Under the pieces are notes generated by a model. It worked only from the letters and a program-made list of their open reading frames with translations. It made no database searches and had not been told where the DNA came from. 64,000 nucleotides of DNA from Mycobacterium simulans (GTDB lineage: Bacteria; Actinomycetota; Actinomycetes; Mycobacteriales; Mycobacteriaceae), in the NCBI RefSeq assembly GCF_900232995.1, contig NZ_OCVX01000003.1, positions 2,549,109 to 2,613,108 of the forward strand, written 5' to 3'. A program made the translations under genes and the position numbers. Positions 52,782 through 62,691 of this stretch are shown here, in pieces; position 1 is the stretch's first letter; every line of letters begins with the position of its first letter.

Positions 52782-53719
52782 GGCGGGTCGCCGCGATTGA
52801 CTGCGGTACCAACTCGATTCGGTTGTTGATCGCCGATGCGGCAGGCGAGCAACTATGTGACGTGCATCGCGAAACTCGCATCGTGCGGCTGGGCCAGGGG
52901 GTCGACGCAACGGGTCAGTTCGCGCCCGAGGCGATTGCCCGAACCCGCGACGCATTGGCCGACTACACCGAGCTGCTGAAGGCTCACAGGGTCGAACGGG
53001 TGCGGATGGTGGCCACGTCGGCCGCCCGCGATGTCGGCAACCGCGATGTGTTCTTTGCGATGACGGCCGATGTGCTGGGCGCGGTGATCCCCGGCTCGGT
53101 GGCGGAGGTGATCAGCGGCGCTGAGGAGGCCGCGCTGTCCTTTCGCGGAGCAGTCAGCGAATTAGATAGTGCGCGTGGACCTTTCGTGGTTGTTGACTTG
53201 GGTGGTGGCTCGACCGAGATCGTGCTGGGCGGCAGGGAGGTAGTAGCCAGCTATTCGGCCGATATCGGCTGTGTCCGGTTGACCGAACGTTGTTTGCATT
53301 CCGACCCGCCGACACCGGGCGAAGTGGCGGCAGCGCGGCAGGTGGTCGGTGAGAAGCTCGAGGCCGCGCTGCGCGTGGTTCCCGTCGAGCGGGCCCGGAC
53401 CTGGGTCGGGCTGGCGGGCACGATGACCACGCTGTCCGCGCTCGCCCACAATATGACGGTGTATAACGCTGCGGCCATTCATCTTTCGCGAGTCGCGGGC
53501 AGCGACCTGCTGGCGGTCTGCGACCGGCTGATCGGCATGACGCGTTCCGAGCGGGCCGCGTTGCCACCGATGCACGAGGGCCGGGCCGACGTGATTGGCG
53601 GCGGTGCGATCGTGGTCGAGGAATTGGCACGCGAGTTGTACACCCGGGCCGGAATCAACGAGCTGACCGTCAGCGAACACGACATCCTGGACGGGATCGT
53701 GCTGTCGATCGCCGATTGA
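52772..53719 (+). CDS. ppx2: Exopolyphosphatase / pppGpp phosphohydrolase-like (Ppx2)
   Basis: 315 residues; ASKHA fold with AAIDCGTNSIRLLIAD (phosphate 1), VVDLGGGSTEIVLG (phosphate 2) and VGLAGTMTTLSAL (adenosine-like). GppA/Ppx-type. The M. tuberculosis homologue Rv1026 is reported to act on polyphosphate and/or pppGpp; which applies here is not decidable from sequence. The ATG overlaps the DUF501 gene by ten bases. Confidence 0.88.
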   Translation: MGVRRVAAIDCGTNSIRLLIADAAGEQLCDVHRETRIVRLGQGVDATGQFAPEAIARTRDALADYTELLKAHRVERVRMVATSAARDVGNRDVFFAMTADVLGAVIPGSVAEVISGAEEAALSFRGAVSELDSARGPFVVVDLGGGSTEIVLGGREVVASYSADIGCVRLTERCLHSDPPTPGEVAAARQVVGEKLEAALRVVPVERARTWVGLAGTMTTLSALAHNMTVYNAAAIHLSRVAGSDLLAVCDRLIGMTRSERAALPPMHEGRADVIGGGAIVVEELARELYTRAGINELTVSEHDILDGIVLSIAD

Positions 53720-53777
53720 GTCACATCCGCCGCACACGTGTCCGCCCGAGCAGAGACCAGTGTGGCTGATGTGATTC
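53718..53777. terminator. Inverted repeat between convergent ppx2 and kdpE
   Basis: GAGTCACATC (53718-53727) and GATGTGATTC (53768-53777) form ten-base arms with one mismatch, extended by CACAC/GTGTG. It begins at the ppx2 stop and ends in the kdpE stop, so it could terminate both. Confidence 0.55.
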
Positions 53778-54456
53778 ACGCCTCGAACCGGTAGCCCATA
53801 CCTGACTCGGTCAACAGGTGCTTGGGGTGCGACGGGTCATCCTCGAGTTTGCGTCGCAGCTGCGCCAGATACACACGCAGGTAATGAGTTTCGGTGGCAT
53901 AGGCTGGCCCCCAGACTTCCTTGAGCAGCTCCTCGCGGCCGACCAGCTTGCCCCGGTTGCGAACCAGCACCTCGAGCATGCCCCATTCGGTCGGGGTGAG
54001 ATGCACCTCGGCACCATCTTTCGTGACCTTCTTGGCGGCCAGATCGACGGTGAACGAGGAGGTTTCGATAACCGGCTGGTCGAACTCGGAGGTTGCGGTG
54101 TTGCGGCGCACCGCGGCGCGCAGCCGGGCCAGGAACTCGTCCATACCAAACGGCTTTGTGACATAGTCGTCGGCACCCGCGTCCAGCGCCTGTACTTTGT
54201 CCGACGAATCGGTGCGTGCCGACAACACGATAACCGGCGCGGTCAGCCAGCCGCGCAAGCCGGCCAGGACGTCGATCCCCGATATGTCGGGCAGGCCGAG
54301 GTCGAGGATCACGACGTCGGGCGGGTGCTCGGCGGCGGCGCGTAGCGCGCCGGCACCGGTGGAGGCGGTGATGACTTCGTAGCCACGCACCGACAGGTTG
54401 ATTCGTAGCGCACGCAGGATGTGCGGCTCGTCGTCGATCACCAAAACCCTGGTCAT
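53776..54456 (-). CDS. kdpE: Response regulator KdpE
   Basis: 226 residues from ATG 54456 (MTRVLVIDDEPHIL). Receiver domain with acidic pocket at residues 8-9, phospho-Asp in VVILDLGLPD (about 50-59), and Lys in DDYVTKPF; OmpR-type winged helix with LTPTEWGMLEVLVRN, REELLKEVWG and YLAQLRRKLEDDPSHP. Switches on the Kdp ATPase under potassium limitation. The ATG overlaps the kdpD stop (ATGA). Confidence 0.95.
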   Translation of the reverse strand: MTRVLVIDDEPHILRALRINLSVRGYEVITASTGAGALRAAAEHPPDVVILDLGLPDISGIDVLAGLRGWLTAPVIVLSARTDSSDKVQALDAGADDYVTKPFGMDEFLARLRAAVRRNTATSEFDQPVIETSSFTVDLAAKKVTKDGAEVHLTPTEWGMLEVLVRNRGKLVGREELLKEVWGPAYATETHYLRVYLAQLRRKLEDDPSHPKHLLTESGMGYRFEA

Positions 54457-57032
54457 TCGCGCCGCTCCTCTCCCCCGCAAGCGGGTGGCGGTACCTCCAA
54501 CTCGTGGGGTGCGGCGAGATCAACAACGACGGTAAGCCCGCCTCCCGGGGTATCGCCCGCGGCAATCGTGCCGCCCATTGCTTCGACGAAGCCGCGCGCC
54601 ACCGACATTCCCAGGCCCACACCGGTGGTGTTGTCGTGATCGCCCAACCGTTGAAAGGCCTCAAACAGCTGATCTTCGGCGCCGTGCGGTATCCCGGGGC
54701 CCTCGTCGATGACGTTGATCAGCACGCGGTCGCCGACGCGTCCCGCGTTGACGCGGACCACGCAGTTGGGCGCGTATCGCAATGCATTGTCGATCAGGTT
54801 GGCGAGAACCCGTTCGAGCAACCCGGCGTCGGCCATCACCACCGCGTCACCGACGTCGACCTTGACGCGGTCGATCGCCGATCGGTAGAAGCCGGTGGCG
54901 CCCTTGCCAATGCTGACCAACGCGCGTTGCACCGTCTCCTCCAGGTACACCCGGCGCACGTCCGGGCGGATTACGCCAGCGGCCAGTCGCGACGAGTCGA
55001 GTAGGTTTCCGACTAGGGCGGTGAGCTGGTCGATGGACTCCTCGATGGTGGCCAGCAATTCGGCGGTGTCGTCGGGGGAGAAGTCGATGTCCTCGGCGCG
55101 CAAGCTGGACACCGCGACCTTGGCCGCTGCCAGCGGGGTCCGCAGGTCATGGCTGACCGCGGAGAGCAGCGAACGCCGCAGCTCGTCGGCGTGCAGGATC
55201 GCTTCGGCCCGGCTGGCCTCTTCGATGAGCTCTCGCTGTCTCACCAGACCTGCGGCTTGCTTCGCCACCGCACCGAGCACCCGGCGGTCACGCGCCGAAA
55301 GCTTCCTGCCAGCCAGCAGCATCCAGAACTCGTCGTCACCGACCTCGATAGCGGTGTCAGCGGAATCGACTGTGGTACAGGGATCTTTGCCGACTGACGC
55401 GATGACGTCCCCGCTGCCGGTGTGTTCACGCAGCATGCTGACCGCGCGCTGGGAGTACGTCTCGCGCACCCGCTCCAGCAGTGTCTCGAGGTCGGCTCCG
55501 CGCAGCACCGATCCCGCGAACAGCGTCAGCAGTTCGGCCTCCTGGGAGGCAAGCCTCGCTTCCCGGGCACGTTTGGCGGCGCCGTCGACAAGGACCGCGA
55601 CCGCGACCGCGATCAGCAGCAGTACCAACTCGGTTACGGCGCTGCTGGGCTCGGCAATGGTGAAGCTGTGCCGCGGAGTTATCAGGAAATAGTTCAGCAG
55701 CACGCCGGACAGCAGCGCCGAAAGTGCTGCCGGGGCAACACCTCCGAGCAGGCCCACCAGCAGAACGCTGACAAAGAACAACGCGCTCTCGCCGCCGGTG
55801 TCCAGATAGGGGTCCAGCACGGTGACCGTGAGGGCGCACACGGCCGACGGAACCACAAAGGCCGCCAGCCACGACGCCACCCGTCGCTCGCGAGGCGAGA
55901 GGGGCGCCGCGCGAAGGCCACGTTTGGCTTCGTCGTGGGTGACGATGTGCACGTCGATCTTGCCGGAGCGCTCCACGATGGTCGAACCGATGCTCTCCTC
56001 GAAGATCCGAGCCCATCGAGACCGACGGGATGTCCCAATCACCAGCTGGGTGGCGTTGATCTCACGAGCGAAATCCAAAAGGGCGTCGGGTACGTCGTCA
56101 CCGACGACGGTGTGCAGGGAAGCATCGAGGCTGCTCGCCAGCCCGCGAATCTTGCTCATGCGGGTCTCGGACAGACCGGCCAGTCCGTCACCGCGCAACA
56201 CATGCACCACCATGAGTTCGGCGCTGGACTTCGACGCGATCCGCGATGCTCGTCGTATCAACGTCTCCGACTCCGGGCCACCGGTGACGGCCACCACGAC
56301 ACGCTCGCGGGCTTCCCACATGTCGGTGATCTTGTTCTCCGCGCGGTACTTGGCCAGGGCGGTGTCCACCTGGTCCGCCAGCCATAGCAGTGCTAATTCC
56401 CTTAGGGCGGTGAGGTTTCCGCGGCGGAAGTAGTTCGATAGCGCCGCGTCGATTCGTTCCGGCGCGTATACATTGCCGTGGGATAGCCTGCGTCGCAATG
56501 CTTCCGGCGTGATGTCGATGAGTTCAACCTGAGACGCCTGTCGCACGATCGAATCCGGTATGGTCTCTTGCTGTTCGATCCCGGTGATCTGAGCGACGAC
56601 ATCGTTGAGGCTCTCCAGGTGCTGGATATTGACGGTGGAGATCACCGTGATCCCCGCGTCGAGCAGCTCCTCGACGTCCTGCCACCGCTTGTGGTTCTTG
56701 CTGCCTGGAGTGTTGGTGTGGGCCAGCTCGTCGACCAGGACCACTTGTGGCTGACGTTCGAGGACGGCAGACACGTCGAGTTCGGGGAAGCTGCCGCCGC
56801 GATACTCGATGTAGCGCGGCGGCACGATCTCGATACCCTCAAGCAGCTCAGCGGTTTTCGCTCGTCCGTGGGATTCGACCACCGCGGCTACTACATCGGT
56901 GCCGCGTTCCAATCGCCGGTGCGCCTCGCCGAGCATTGCGTACGTCTTGCCGACCCCCGGAGCTGCACCGAGATAGATGCGCAGCTCGCCGTGCTTAGAG
57001 CGGTGGTCGATGGCATTCACGTCATCCATCAT
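54453..57032 (-). CDS. kdpD: Sensor histidine kinase KdpD
   Basis: 859 residues from ATG 57032 (ATG 57029 also possible; GGAGGG lies just upstream). N-terminal KdpD domain with Walker A GAAPGVGKTYAM (about 22-33) and LVDELAHTNTPGS, a Usp-like domain, four transmembrane helices (about 400-500), a GAF-like domain, then HisKA (SAVSHDLRTPLAAAK, His about 640) and HATPase (NALRYAP, DEGPGIP, GVGLGMSV). Reading upstream of 57032 stays open but does not look like KdpD. Confidence 0.95.
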   Translation of the reverse strand: MMDDVNAIDHRSKHGELRIYLGAAPGVGKTYAMLGEAHRRLERGTDVVAAVVESHGRAKTAELLEGIEIVPPRYIEYRGGSFPELDVSAVLERQPQVVLVDELAHTNTPGSKNHKRWQDVEELLDAGITVISTVNIQHLESLNDVVAQITGIEQQETIPDSIVRQASQVELIDITPEALRRRLSHGNVYAPERIDAALSNYFRRGNLTALRELALLWLADQVDTALAKYRAENKITDMWEARERVVVAVTGGPESETLIRRASRIASKSSAELMVVHVLRGDGLAGLSETRMSKIRGLASSLDASLHTVVGDDVPDALLDFAREINATQLVIGTSRRSRWARIFEESIGSTIVERSGKIDVHIVTHDEAKRGLRAAPLSPRERRVASWLAAFVVPSAVCALTVTVLDPYLDTGGESALFFVSVLLVGLLGGVAPAALSALLSGVLLNYFLITPRHSFTIAEPSSAVTELVLLLIAVAVAVLVDGAAKRAREARLASQEAELLTLFAGSVLRGADLETLLERVRETYSQRAVSMLREHTGSGDVIASVGKDPCTTVDSADTAIEVGDDEFWMLLAGRKLSARDRRVLGAVAKQAAGLVRQRELIEEASRAEAILHADELRRSLLSAVSHDLRTPLAAAKVAVSSLRAEDIDFSPDDTAELLATIEESIDQLTALVGNLLDSSRLAAGVIRPDVRRVYLEETVQRALVSIGKGATGFYRSAIDRVKVDVGDAVVMADAGLLERVLANLIDNALRYAPNCVVRVNAGRVGDRVLINVIDEGPGIPHGAEDQLFEAFQRLGDHDNTTGVGLGMSVARGFVEAMGGTIAAGDTPGGGLTVVVDLAAPHELEVPPPACGGEERRE

Positions 57033-57125
57033 CCCTCCGATGGCGCTTGTTGTGATCGGGTAGGGTGTGGTCGAGTTTCGGATCAAGTTGCAGCACAGCT
57101 GCAGTTGTGCGGAAAGCCCGCGGCA

Positions 57126-57173
57126 GTCGTCGGCCCCAGTATCGAGTGCTTCGACTCTGTCAGAGGGGTCGCC
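57126..57173 (-). pseudogene. Receiver-domain fragment (KdpE-like) between kdpC and kdpD
   Basis: On the minus strand this segment reads GDPSDRVEALDTGADD, close to KdpE's own TDSSDKVQALDAGADD just before its conserved YVTKP. The sequence on both sides is unrelated to a response regulator. It seems to be a scrap of a second kdpE-type gene. Confidence 0.5.
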
Positions 57174-57195
57174 CGAGCTGACCAAACCGCCACGG

Positions 57196-58131
57196 CTAGC
57201 CGTTAATCGGGTACTTGCGGTCCAACTCGAGGTTGACCTGCAAAACATTGACCCGCGCCTCGCCCATGAATCCGAGCACCCGTCCGTCCTGGCTTTCTCG
57301 GACTACAGCGCGCACCTGATCGGAGCTGATGCCGCGGGCTTTGGCGACCCGGGCGACCTGAAGGTCGGCGTAGGCCACGGAGATATGTGGGTCAAGGCCG
57401 CTGCCGCTGGCGGTGACCGCGTCGGCGGGCACCGCCGGGTTGGCGGGAGCAGCACCGCGGATCGGCACGATCTGGCCGCTCGAGTAGTCCTCGCCATATT
57501 TGGCGCACTCGACCCGCACGCCCCGGTAAGTGGTCAGGAACGGCACATTTCTCAGCTGGGGCGTCGTCTGGCATGGCTCGTTGACGCTGACCACCCGCGT
57601 GGGGTGGACGACGCTTCCGCGGGCGTCGCGCGGGCCAATTACCGACAGCACCGCGCCCACGCCGCCACCCGTGCAGAACGGACGCGACCCATCGACACCC
57701 TCCAGCCTGGCCACCGCGGCACTACGCGAGCACACCTCGGTCAGCAGGCTCGCCTTGAAGCCCGCGTCCGGCGCGGACTTGCCGGCCGCCAGTTGCGACG
57801 GATCGGCGGGGGTGTCGACGATGCTTTCCGGACCAAGGTTGCTCGCGCTCGTCGACAGCGGGTCGTAGCCGGCGCCGGCGGCCGACGGGCGGCTCTGGAA
57901 ATACTGCGGCAGCGGGTTGCCGTCCTTATCGGTAAACAACTGACCGATCAGCCGGCTACCGACCGGCGTGCCGTTGACGGTGAGAAGTGACCCTTCGGCC
58001 TTGTCGTGCAGGCCCGGAACCTGGGCCACCAGCCAGATGAACAGCGGATAGGCGAGACCGGTGATCACGGTTAGCACTAGCAGCGCGCGGAAGGCCGCCC
58101 AGTGCATGCGGACGAAATTGGAGAACTTCAT
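57196..58131 (-). CDS. kdpC: Potassium-transporting ATPase subunit C
   Basis: 311 residues, long for KdpC (usually about 190). N-terminal transmembrane helix (about 15-35), GSLLTVNGTPVGSRLIGQ, QYFQSRPSAAG, then an extra soluble stretch of about 100 residues (VARLEGVDGSRPFCTGGGVG to the RGAAPANPAVP segment) before the conserved TASGSGLDPHISVAYA, ARVAKARG and VNVLQVNLELD end. The insert holds three cysteines. It sits two bases after kdpB. Confidence 0.92.
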   Translation of the reverse strand: MKFSNFVRMHWAAFRALLVLTVITGLAYPLFIWLVAQVPGLHDKAEGSLLTVNGTPVGSRLIGQLFTDKDGNPLPQYFQSRPSAAGAGYDPLSTSASNLGPESIVDTPADPSQLAAGKSAPDAGFKASLLTEVCSRSAAVARLEGVDGSRPFCTGGGVGAVLSVIGPRDARGSVVHPTRVVSVNEPCQTTPQLRNVPFLTTYRGVRVECAKYGEDYSSGQIVPIRGAAPANPAVPADAVTASGSGLDPHISVAYADLQVARVAKARGISSDQVRAVVRESQDGRVLGFMGEARVNVLQVNLELDRKYPING

Positions 58132-58132
58132 G

Positions 58133-60325
58133 TCAGGACATCCCGGGGACGAATTGGACGATGAGGTCGATCAGCTTGATCCCGACGAACGGGGCGACAA
58201 TCCCGCCGAGACCGTAGATGCAGAGGTTGCGGCTCAACAGTTTTGAGGCGCTGCTCGGTGTGTAGCGCACGCCGCGCAGAGAGAGTGGAATCAGCGCGAC
58301 GATGACGACCGCGTTGAAGATCACCGCCGACAGGATCGCCGACTGCGGGCTGTGCAGCCGCATGATGTTGATCAGATCCAGCCCGGGGAACAGTGCGACG
58401 AACATCGCCGGGATGATCGCGAAGTACTTGGCGATGTCGTTGGCGATCGAGAATGTGGTCAGCGCACCGCGGGTGATCAGCAGCTGCTTACCGATCTCGA
58501 CGATTTCGATCAGCTTGGTCGGATCGGAGTCGAGGTCGACCATGTTTCCGGCCTCTTTGGCGGCCGACGTGCCCGTGTTCATCGCCACGCCCACATCGGC
58601 CTGAGCCAAGGCCGGCGCGTCGTTGGTGCCGTCGCCGGTCATCGCGACGAGTTTGCCGCCTTCCTGCTCACGCTTGATCAGCGCGAGCTTGTCCTCGGGC
58701 GTGGCTTCGGCGAGGAAGTCGTCGACACCGGCCTCGTCGGCAATCGCCTTGGCGGTCAACGGGTTATCGCCGGTAATCATTACGGTCCGAATGCCCATCC
58801 GCCGCATTTCGTCGAACCGCTCGCGCATGCCCTGTTTGACGACGTCCTTGAGGTGGATGACTCCGAGCACCCTTGCCTTTTGGCCGGCCTTGCCGACACC
58901 GCATTCTCCGACGACGAGTGGGGTGCCACCGCCGGCAGCGATGCCGTCGACGATCTCGCCGAGTTGGGTGGGAACCTTGCCGCCTTGGGCGCGAACCCAT
59001 TCCGCGACCGAGCTGGCCGCGCCCTTGCGCAGCTGGTGCCCGTCGACCCCGTCGAGGTCAACTCCCGACATTCGCGTCGCCGCGGAAAACGAAACCCATT
59101 GGGCCTGTGCGAGTTCGCCCGATGTGCGGGCGCGCAGCCCAAAGTGCTGTTTGGCGAATACGACTACCGAGCGTCCTTCCGGTGTTTCGTCGGCGAGGCT
59201 GGACAACTGCGCGGCATCGGCCAGCTGCTCAGGGGAGACTCCGTCGAGGGGGATGAACGCGGCGGCCTGCCGGTTGCCCAGGGTGATGGTGCCCGTCTTG
59301 TCGAGCAGCAGCGTGTTCACGTCGCCGGCAGCCTCCCCCGCGCGCCCGGACATCGCGAGCACATTGCGCTGCACCAGCCGGTCCATCCCGGCGATACCGA
59401 TTGCCGACAGGAGCGCGCCGATCGTCGTGGGGATCAGGCACACCAGCAGCGACACCATGACGATTCCGGTGACACCATTTGTGTTGAGCGCCTGGGTGTC
59501 TGGGACGCCCGGACTATTCATCTTGGAATAGATCGCAAGCGGTTGCAGGGTCGCGACGGCGAAGACGAAGATGATCGTCAACGCGGCCAGCAGGATGTTC
59601 AGCGCGATCTCGTTCGGTGTTTTCTGCCGATTGGCGCCTTCAACGAGAGCGATCATCCGATCGATGAAGCTTTCCCCCGGCTTCTGGGTGATTTGCACGA
59701 CGATCCGGTCGCTCAGCACGGTGGTGCCGCCGGTGACCGCTGAGCGGTCACCACCGGACTCGCGGATCACCGGCGCAGACTCACCGGTGATCGCTGATTC
59801 ATCCACTGAGGCAATGCCTTCCAGCACGTCGCCGTCACCCGGTATTACCTGTCCGGCCTCGACCACCACGATGTCGCCCCGCTGTAGCTGTGGAGCAGCG
59901 ACTTGCTCCTCCACTGCCGATGCGCCGGGTTTCCAGTTCTTGAGGCGCCGTGCCGTGGTCTGGGTTTTCGCTTTGCGCAGCGTTTCGGCCTGGGCCTTGC
60001 CGCGTCCCTCGGCTACCGCTTCCGCGAGATTGGCGAACAGCACGGTTAGCCACAGCCAGACCACGATCAACCATGCGAACCACGTCGGGTTGATGATCGC
60101 CAACGCGGTGGCCCAGGCGGCGCCGATTTCGACGATGAACATCACCGGGCTGCGCCATAGCGTGCGCGGGTCGAGTTTGCGCAGCGCATGCGGTGTCGAC
60201 TTCCACAGCATTTTCGGATCGAGCAGGCCGCCCTGTACCCGTTTCGTGCTTGCCAAACCCCTTGCCAAACCCCCGGAACTGTTGCGCCGCCTTTCCGCCG
60301 CGGAATCGATGGTGGTCGCGGTCAT
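58133..60325 (-). CDS. kdpB: Potassium-transporting ATPase subunit B
   Basis: 730 residues. P-type ATPase with [17 protein letters not shown] (TGES loop), phosphorylation motif [32 protein letters not shown] and seven transmembrane helices. Catalytic subunit of KdpFABC. Its ATG overlaps the kdpA stop by one base. The first 35 residues are a basic extension. Confidence 0.97.
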   Translation of the reverse strand: MTATTIDSAAERRRNSSGGLARGLASTKRVQGGLLDPKMLWKSTPHALRKLDPRTLWRSPVMFIVEIGAAWATALAIINPTWFAWLIVVWLWLTVLFANLAEAVAEGRGKAQAETLRKAKTQTTARRLKNWKPGASAVEEQVAAPQLQRGDIVVVEAGQVIPGDGDVLEGIASVDESAITGESAPVIRESGGDRSAVTGGTTVLSDRIVVQITQKPGESFIDRMIALVEGANRQKTPNEIALNILLAALTIIFVFAVATLQPLAIYSKMNSPGVPDTQALNTNGVTGIVMVSLLVCLIPTTIGALLSAIGIAGMDRLVQRNVLAMSGRAGEAAGDVNTLLLDKTGTITLGNRQAAAFIPLDGVSPEQLADAAQLSSLADETPEGRSVVVFAKQHFGLRARTSGELAQAQWVSFSAATRMSGVDLDGVDGHQLRKGAASSVAEWVRAQGGKVPTQLGEIVDGIAAGGGTPLVVGECGVGKAGQKARVLGVIHLKDVVKQGMRERFDEMRRMGIRTVMITGDNPLTAKAIADEAGVDDFLAEATPEDKLALIKREQEGGKLVAMTGDGTNDAPALAQADVGVAMNTGTSAAKEAGNMVDLDSDPTKLIEIVEIGKQLLITRGALTTFSIANDIAKYFAIIPAMFVALFPGLDLINIMRLHSPQSAILSAVIFNAVVIVALIPLSLRGVRYTPSSASKLLSRNLCIYGLGGIVAPFVGIKLIDLIVQFVPGMS

Positions 60326-61995
60326 CAGTGGATTCCTTCGGCGAGAGGTCCGAGCGCGAGCATGGGCAGGAAGGTGAGAGCGACCAGAATCAGCGTGACG
60401 CCCGCGACCATGCCGACGAACTGTGGCCGATGGGTGGGCAGGGTGCCCACCGATTCCGGCGTTTGGCCCTGCTTGGCCAGTGACCCGGCCAGGGCAAGCA
60501 CGAGGATGATTGGCAGGAATCGGCCGAAGACCATGGCCAGCCCGAGGGCGGTGTTGTACCAGTTGGTGTTCGCGCTGAGTCCGGCGAACGCCGACCCGTT
60601 GTTGTTGGCCGCGGAGGTGAACGCGTAGAGCACCTCGGATAGTCCGTGTGGACCGATGTTCAGCATCCCCGCGCGCTGTCCCGGCAGCGCCATCGCGATC
60701 GCGGTGCCGGTCAGCACGATCAACGGCGTGACTAGGAAATAGCTTGCGGCGAGCTTGATTTCGCGGGGATTGATCTTCTTGCCGAGGTATTCCGGAGTGC
60801 GTCCGACCATCAGTCCGGCGACGAAGACGGTGATCACCGCAAGGATCAGCATGCCGTACAGGCCAGAGCCGGTGCCGCCGGGAGCCACCTCGCCGAGCTG
60901 CATGTTGAACATCGGCATCATGCCGCCGAGGCTGGTGTAGGAGTCATGGAACGAGTTGACGGCACCGCATGAGGTCAGTGTGGTCGTCACGGCGAACACG
61001 GCCGAGTCGGCAACACCGAACCGCTGTTCGACGCCCTCCATCGCCCCGTTGACCGCGGTGGGTACGGTGCCGTGGTGCTGCAGCTGCATCCACATCGTCA
61101 CGCTGAAGCTGATCAGTGCCAGCGTCGCCATGACAGATGCAATCGCATAGCCCTGCTTCTTGCTGCCCACCATGCGACCGAAAGTGCGGGGGAGCGAGAA
61201 GCCGATCACCGCGATCAGGAAGATCTCCAACCAGTTGGTCCACGTGGTCGGGTTCTCAAACGGGTGTGCGGAGTTCGCGTTGTAGAACCCGCCGCCGTTG
61301 GTGCCGAGTTCCTTGATCGCCTCCTGGCTGGCCACCGGACCGCCGGTGAGCGTCTGCCGCGTGCCGCCAAGCGTGGTGACCACCTGGTCGTGCAGGTGAA
61401 AGTTCTGGATGGCCCCTCCTGCGACCAGCAGGATCGCGCCGACGACGGCAATCGGCAACAGGATGCGCAGCGTGCCGCGAACAAGATCAACCCAGAAATT
61501 GCCCAGATTGGCGGTGCGTGTTCGGGCAAACCCGCGCACAAGCGCGACCGCCACCGCCATGCCGGCGGCCGCCGAAACGAAGTTCTGCACCGCCAGCCCG
61601 CCCATCTGCACCAGATGGCCCTGCGTTGATTCGCCGGGGTAGGCCTGCCAGTTGGTGTTGGTGACGAAGCTGACCGCGGTGTTCCATGCCAGCCCAGGGG
61701 TCATTTGCGTTGCGGGATCATGCAGATGCAACGGCAACTTGCCCTGCACAAGCTGGAACACGAACAGGAACAGTATGCCGATCGACGAGAACGCCAACAG
61801 GCTGCGGGCATAGGCGCCCCACGTCTGCTGCGAGCGCGCATCAACACCGATCAGCCGATAGATCACCGACTCAACACGCAAGTCTTTCTCCGACGTATAG
61901 ACCCGATACATGTAGTCGCCGAGGGGGACATGCGCCACCACAAGTGCCGCAACGAGAACGGCGAGGAAGATGATCCCCGCTGTTGTTGTGCTCAC
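60325..61995 (-). CDS. kdpA: Potassium-transporting ATPase subunit A
   Basis: 556 residues from GTG 61995. Channel-like subunit with four selectivity-filter repeats including [48 protein letters not shown] and [19 protein letters not shown]. Ten transmembrane helices. Binds and passes potassium to the KdpB pathway. The GTG shares one base with the kdpF stop. Confidence 0.97.
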   Translation of the reverse strand: MSTTTAGIIFLAVLVAALVVAHVPLGDYMYRVYTSEKDLRVESVIYRLIGVDARSQQTWGAYARSLLAFSSIGILFLFVFQLVQGKLPLHLHDPATQMTPGLAWNTAVSFVTNTNWQAYPGESTQGHLVQMGGLAVQNFVSAAAGMAVAVALVRGFARTRTANLGNFWVDLVRGTLRILLPIAVVGAILLVAGGAIQNFHLHDQVVTTLGGTRQTLTGGPVASQEAIKELGTNGGGFYNANSAHPFENPTTWTNWLEIFLIAVIGFSLPRTFGRMVGSKKQGYAIASVMATLALISFSVTMWMQLQHHGTVPTAVNGAMEGVEQRFGVADSAVFAVTTTLTSCGAVNSFHDSYTSLGGMMPMFNMQLGEVAPGGTGSGLYGMLILAVITVFVAGLMVGRTPEYLGKKINPREIKLAASYFLVTPLIVLTGTAIAMALPGQRAGMLNIGPHGLSEVLYAFTSAANNNGSAFAGLSANTNWYNTALGLAMVFGRFLPIILVLALAGSLAKQGQTPESVGTLPTHRPQFVGMVAGVTLILVALTFLPMLALGPLAEGIH

Positions 61996-62084
61996 TAGAA
62001 CCTCTCTGGGAACAGCAGGGCGCCCGCGAGATACAGCGCGAGAACGATCGAAAGCGCCAAGCCAACGATGTTTTCGTAGTTCAC
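61995..62084 (-). CDS. kdpF: Small membrane subunit KdpF
   Basis: 29 residues from GTG 62084: [17 protein letters not shown] then [12 protein letters not shown]. The single helix ending in LLFPERF is the KdpF hallmark. It stabilises the KdpABC complex. Start overlaps the upstream microprotein stop (GTGA). Confidence 0.92.
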   Translation of the reverse strand: MNYENIVGLALSIVLALYLAGALLFPERF

Positions 62085-62164
62085 AGCCGCTCGACCAACT
62101 TCTGTGTTAGGCCGAGCAGCGCGAACACGGCCACCGTCAGCGCGATGTATGCAATCACGCCCAT
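62081..62164 (-). CDS. 27-residue kdp-leading membrane microprotein
   Basis: ATG 62164 is preceded by CGGAGACAGG, a good ribosome site. The peptide is a single hydrophobic helix with a charged tail: [18 protein letters not shown] then LTQKLVERL. Its TGA overlaps the kdpF GTG, so it heads the operon and is translationally coupled to it. Similar unannotated peptides precede kdpF in other actinobacteria as far as I recall. Probably a membrane partner of KdpFABC; that is inference. Confidence 0.75.
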   Translation of the reverse strand: MGVIAYIALTVAVFALLGLTQKLVERL

Positions 62165-62294
62165 CCTGTCTCCGTTCGGCAAGAGTTGTGTGCTTCGGTA
62201 ACGGCCTTATCGAGGCAGCTGCAGCAAAATCCCTCGGAGGCCTAAGCCAGGTTGAACGTAGGCATGACCGGCAGGTCAGAGCCCTTGGTTGATG

Positions 62295-62338
62295 GTTTTC
62301 TAACGGCGTCACGTGGCACTTTTACGTTTTCTTAACGG
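62295..62338 (-). promoter_or_regulatory. Direct repeat upstream of the kdp operon (candidate KdpE site)
   Basis: GTTTTCTAACGG (62295-62306) and GTTTTCTTAACGG (62326-62338) are spaced 31 bases apart, about three helical turns, in an AT-rich patch including CACTTTTACG. They lie about 130-175 bases before the first ORF. KdpE of E. coli binds T-rich direct repeats, so this is a plausible site. Confidence 0.45.
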
Positions 62339-62691
62339 GGTGCTGTGACGCCAAACACAGCATTTGCGACGGCGCGCGGTCCGTGCGGATCGTTTGATGA
62401 GCACGCTTCGTGTCGAGCGATTCGATTGCCGGACAATCGTTTTCTGAGGCCGGCGGGCTCGACCGCGGCGAGCGCTTGGTATCCGAGGAGCACACGGTGA
62501 CATCGAGTTGTGAAGCCTTGGCGGCCCGTACCTACATGCGGTATGGCGCAGTCCTACGACTGGAGGATCCGTCGACAACCGCACGATCAACCGCCTGCTG
62601 GATTCCCCTTATCGCAAAGCCAGCTGACGATGGTGGGAAGGGGTAACTGTCCCCGATATTCCGTATCCATCGGTGATTAGGAGACAGTCAC
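62339..62691. other. Intergenic region right of the kdp promoter
   Basis: No convincing gene. Short open frames on both strands lack ribosome sites and family features. An AGGAGA ribosome site near its end belongs to the following small ORF. Confidence 0.4.

Noticed and set aside
57033..57248. Longer kdpD start at 57248
   Set aside because: The added residues are unrelated to KdpD and include the receiver-domain scrap; the start at 57032 has a Shine-Dalgarno sequence.
62339..62691. Coding sequence in the gap right of kdp
   Set aside because: Frames on both strands lack ribosome sites and any recognisable protein features.
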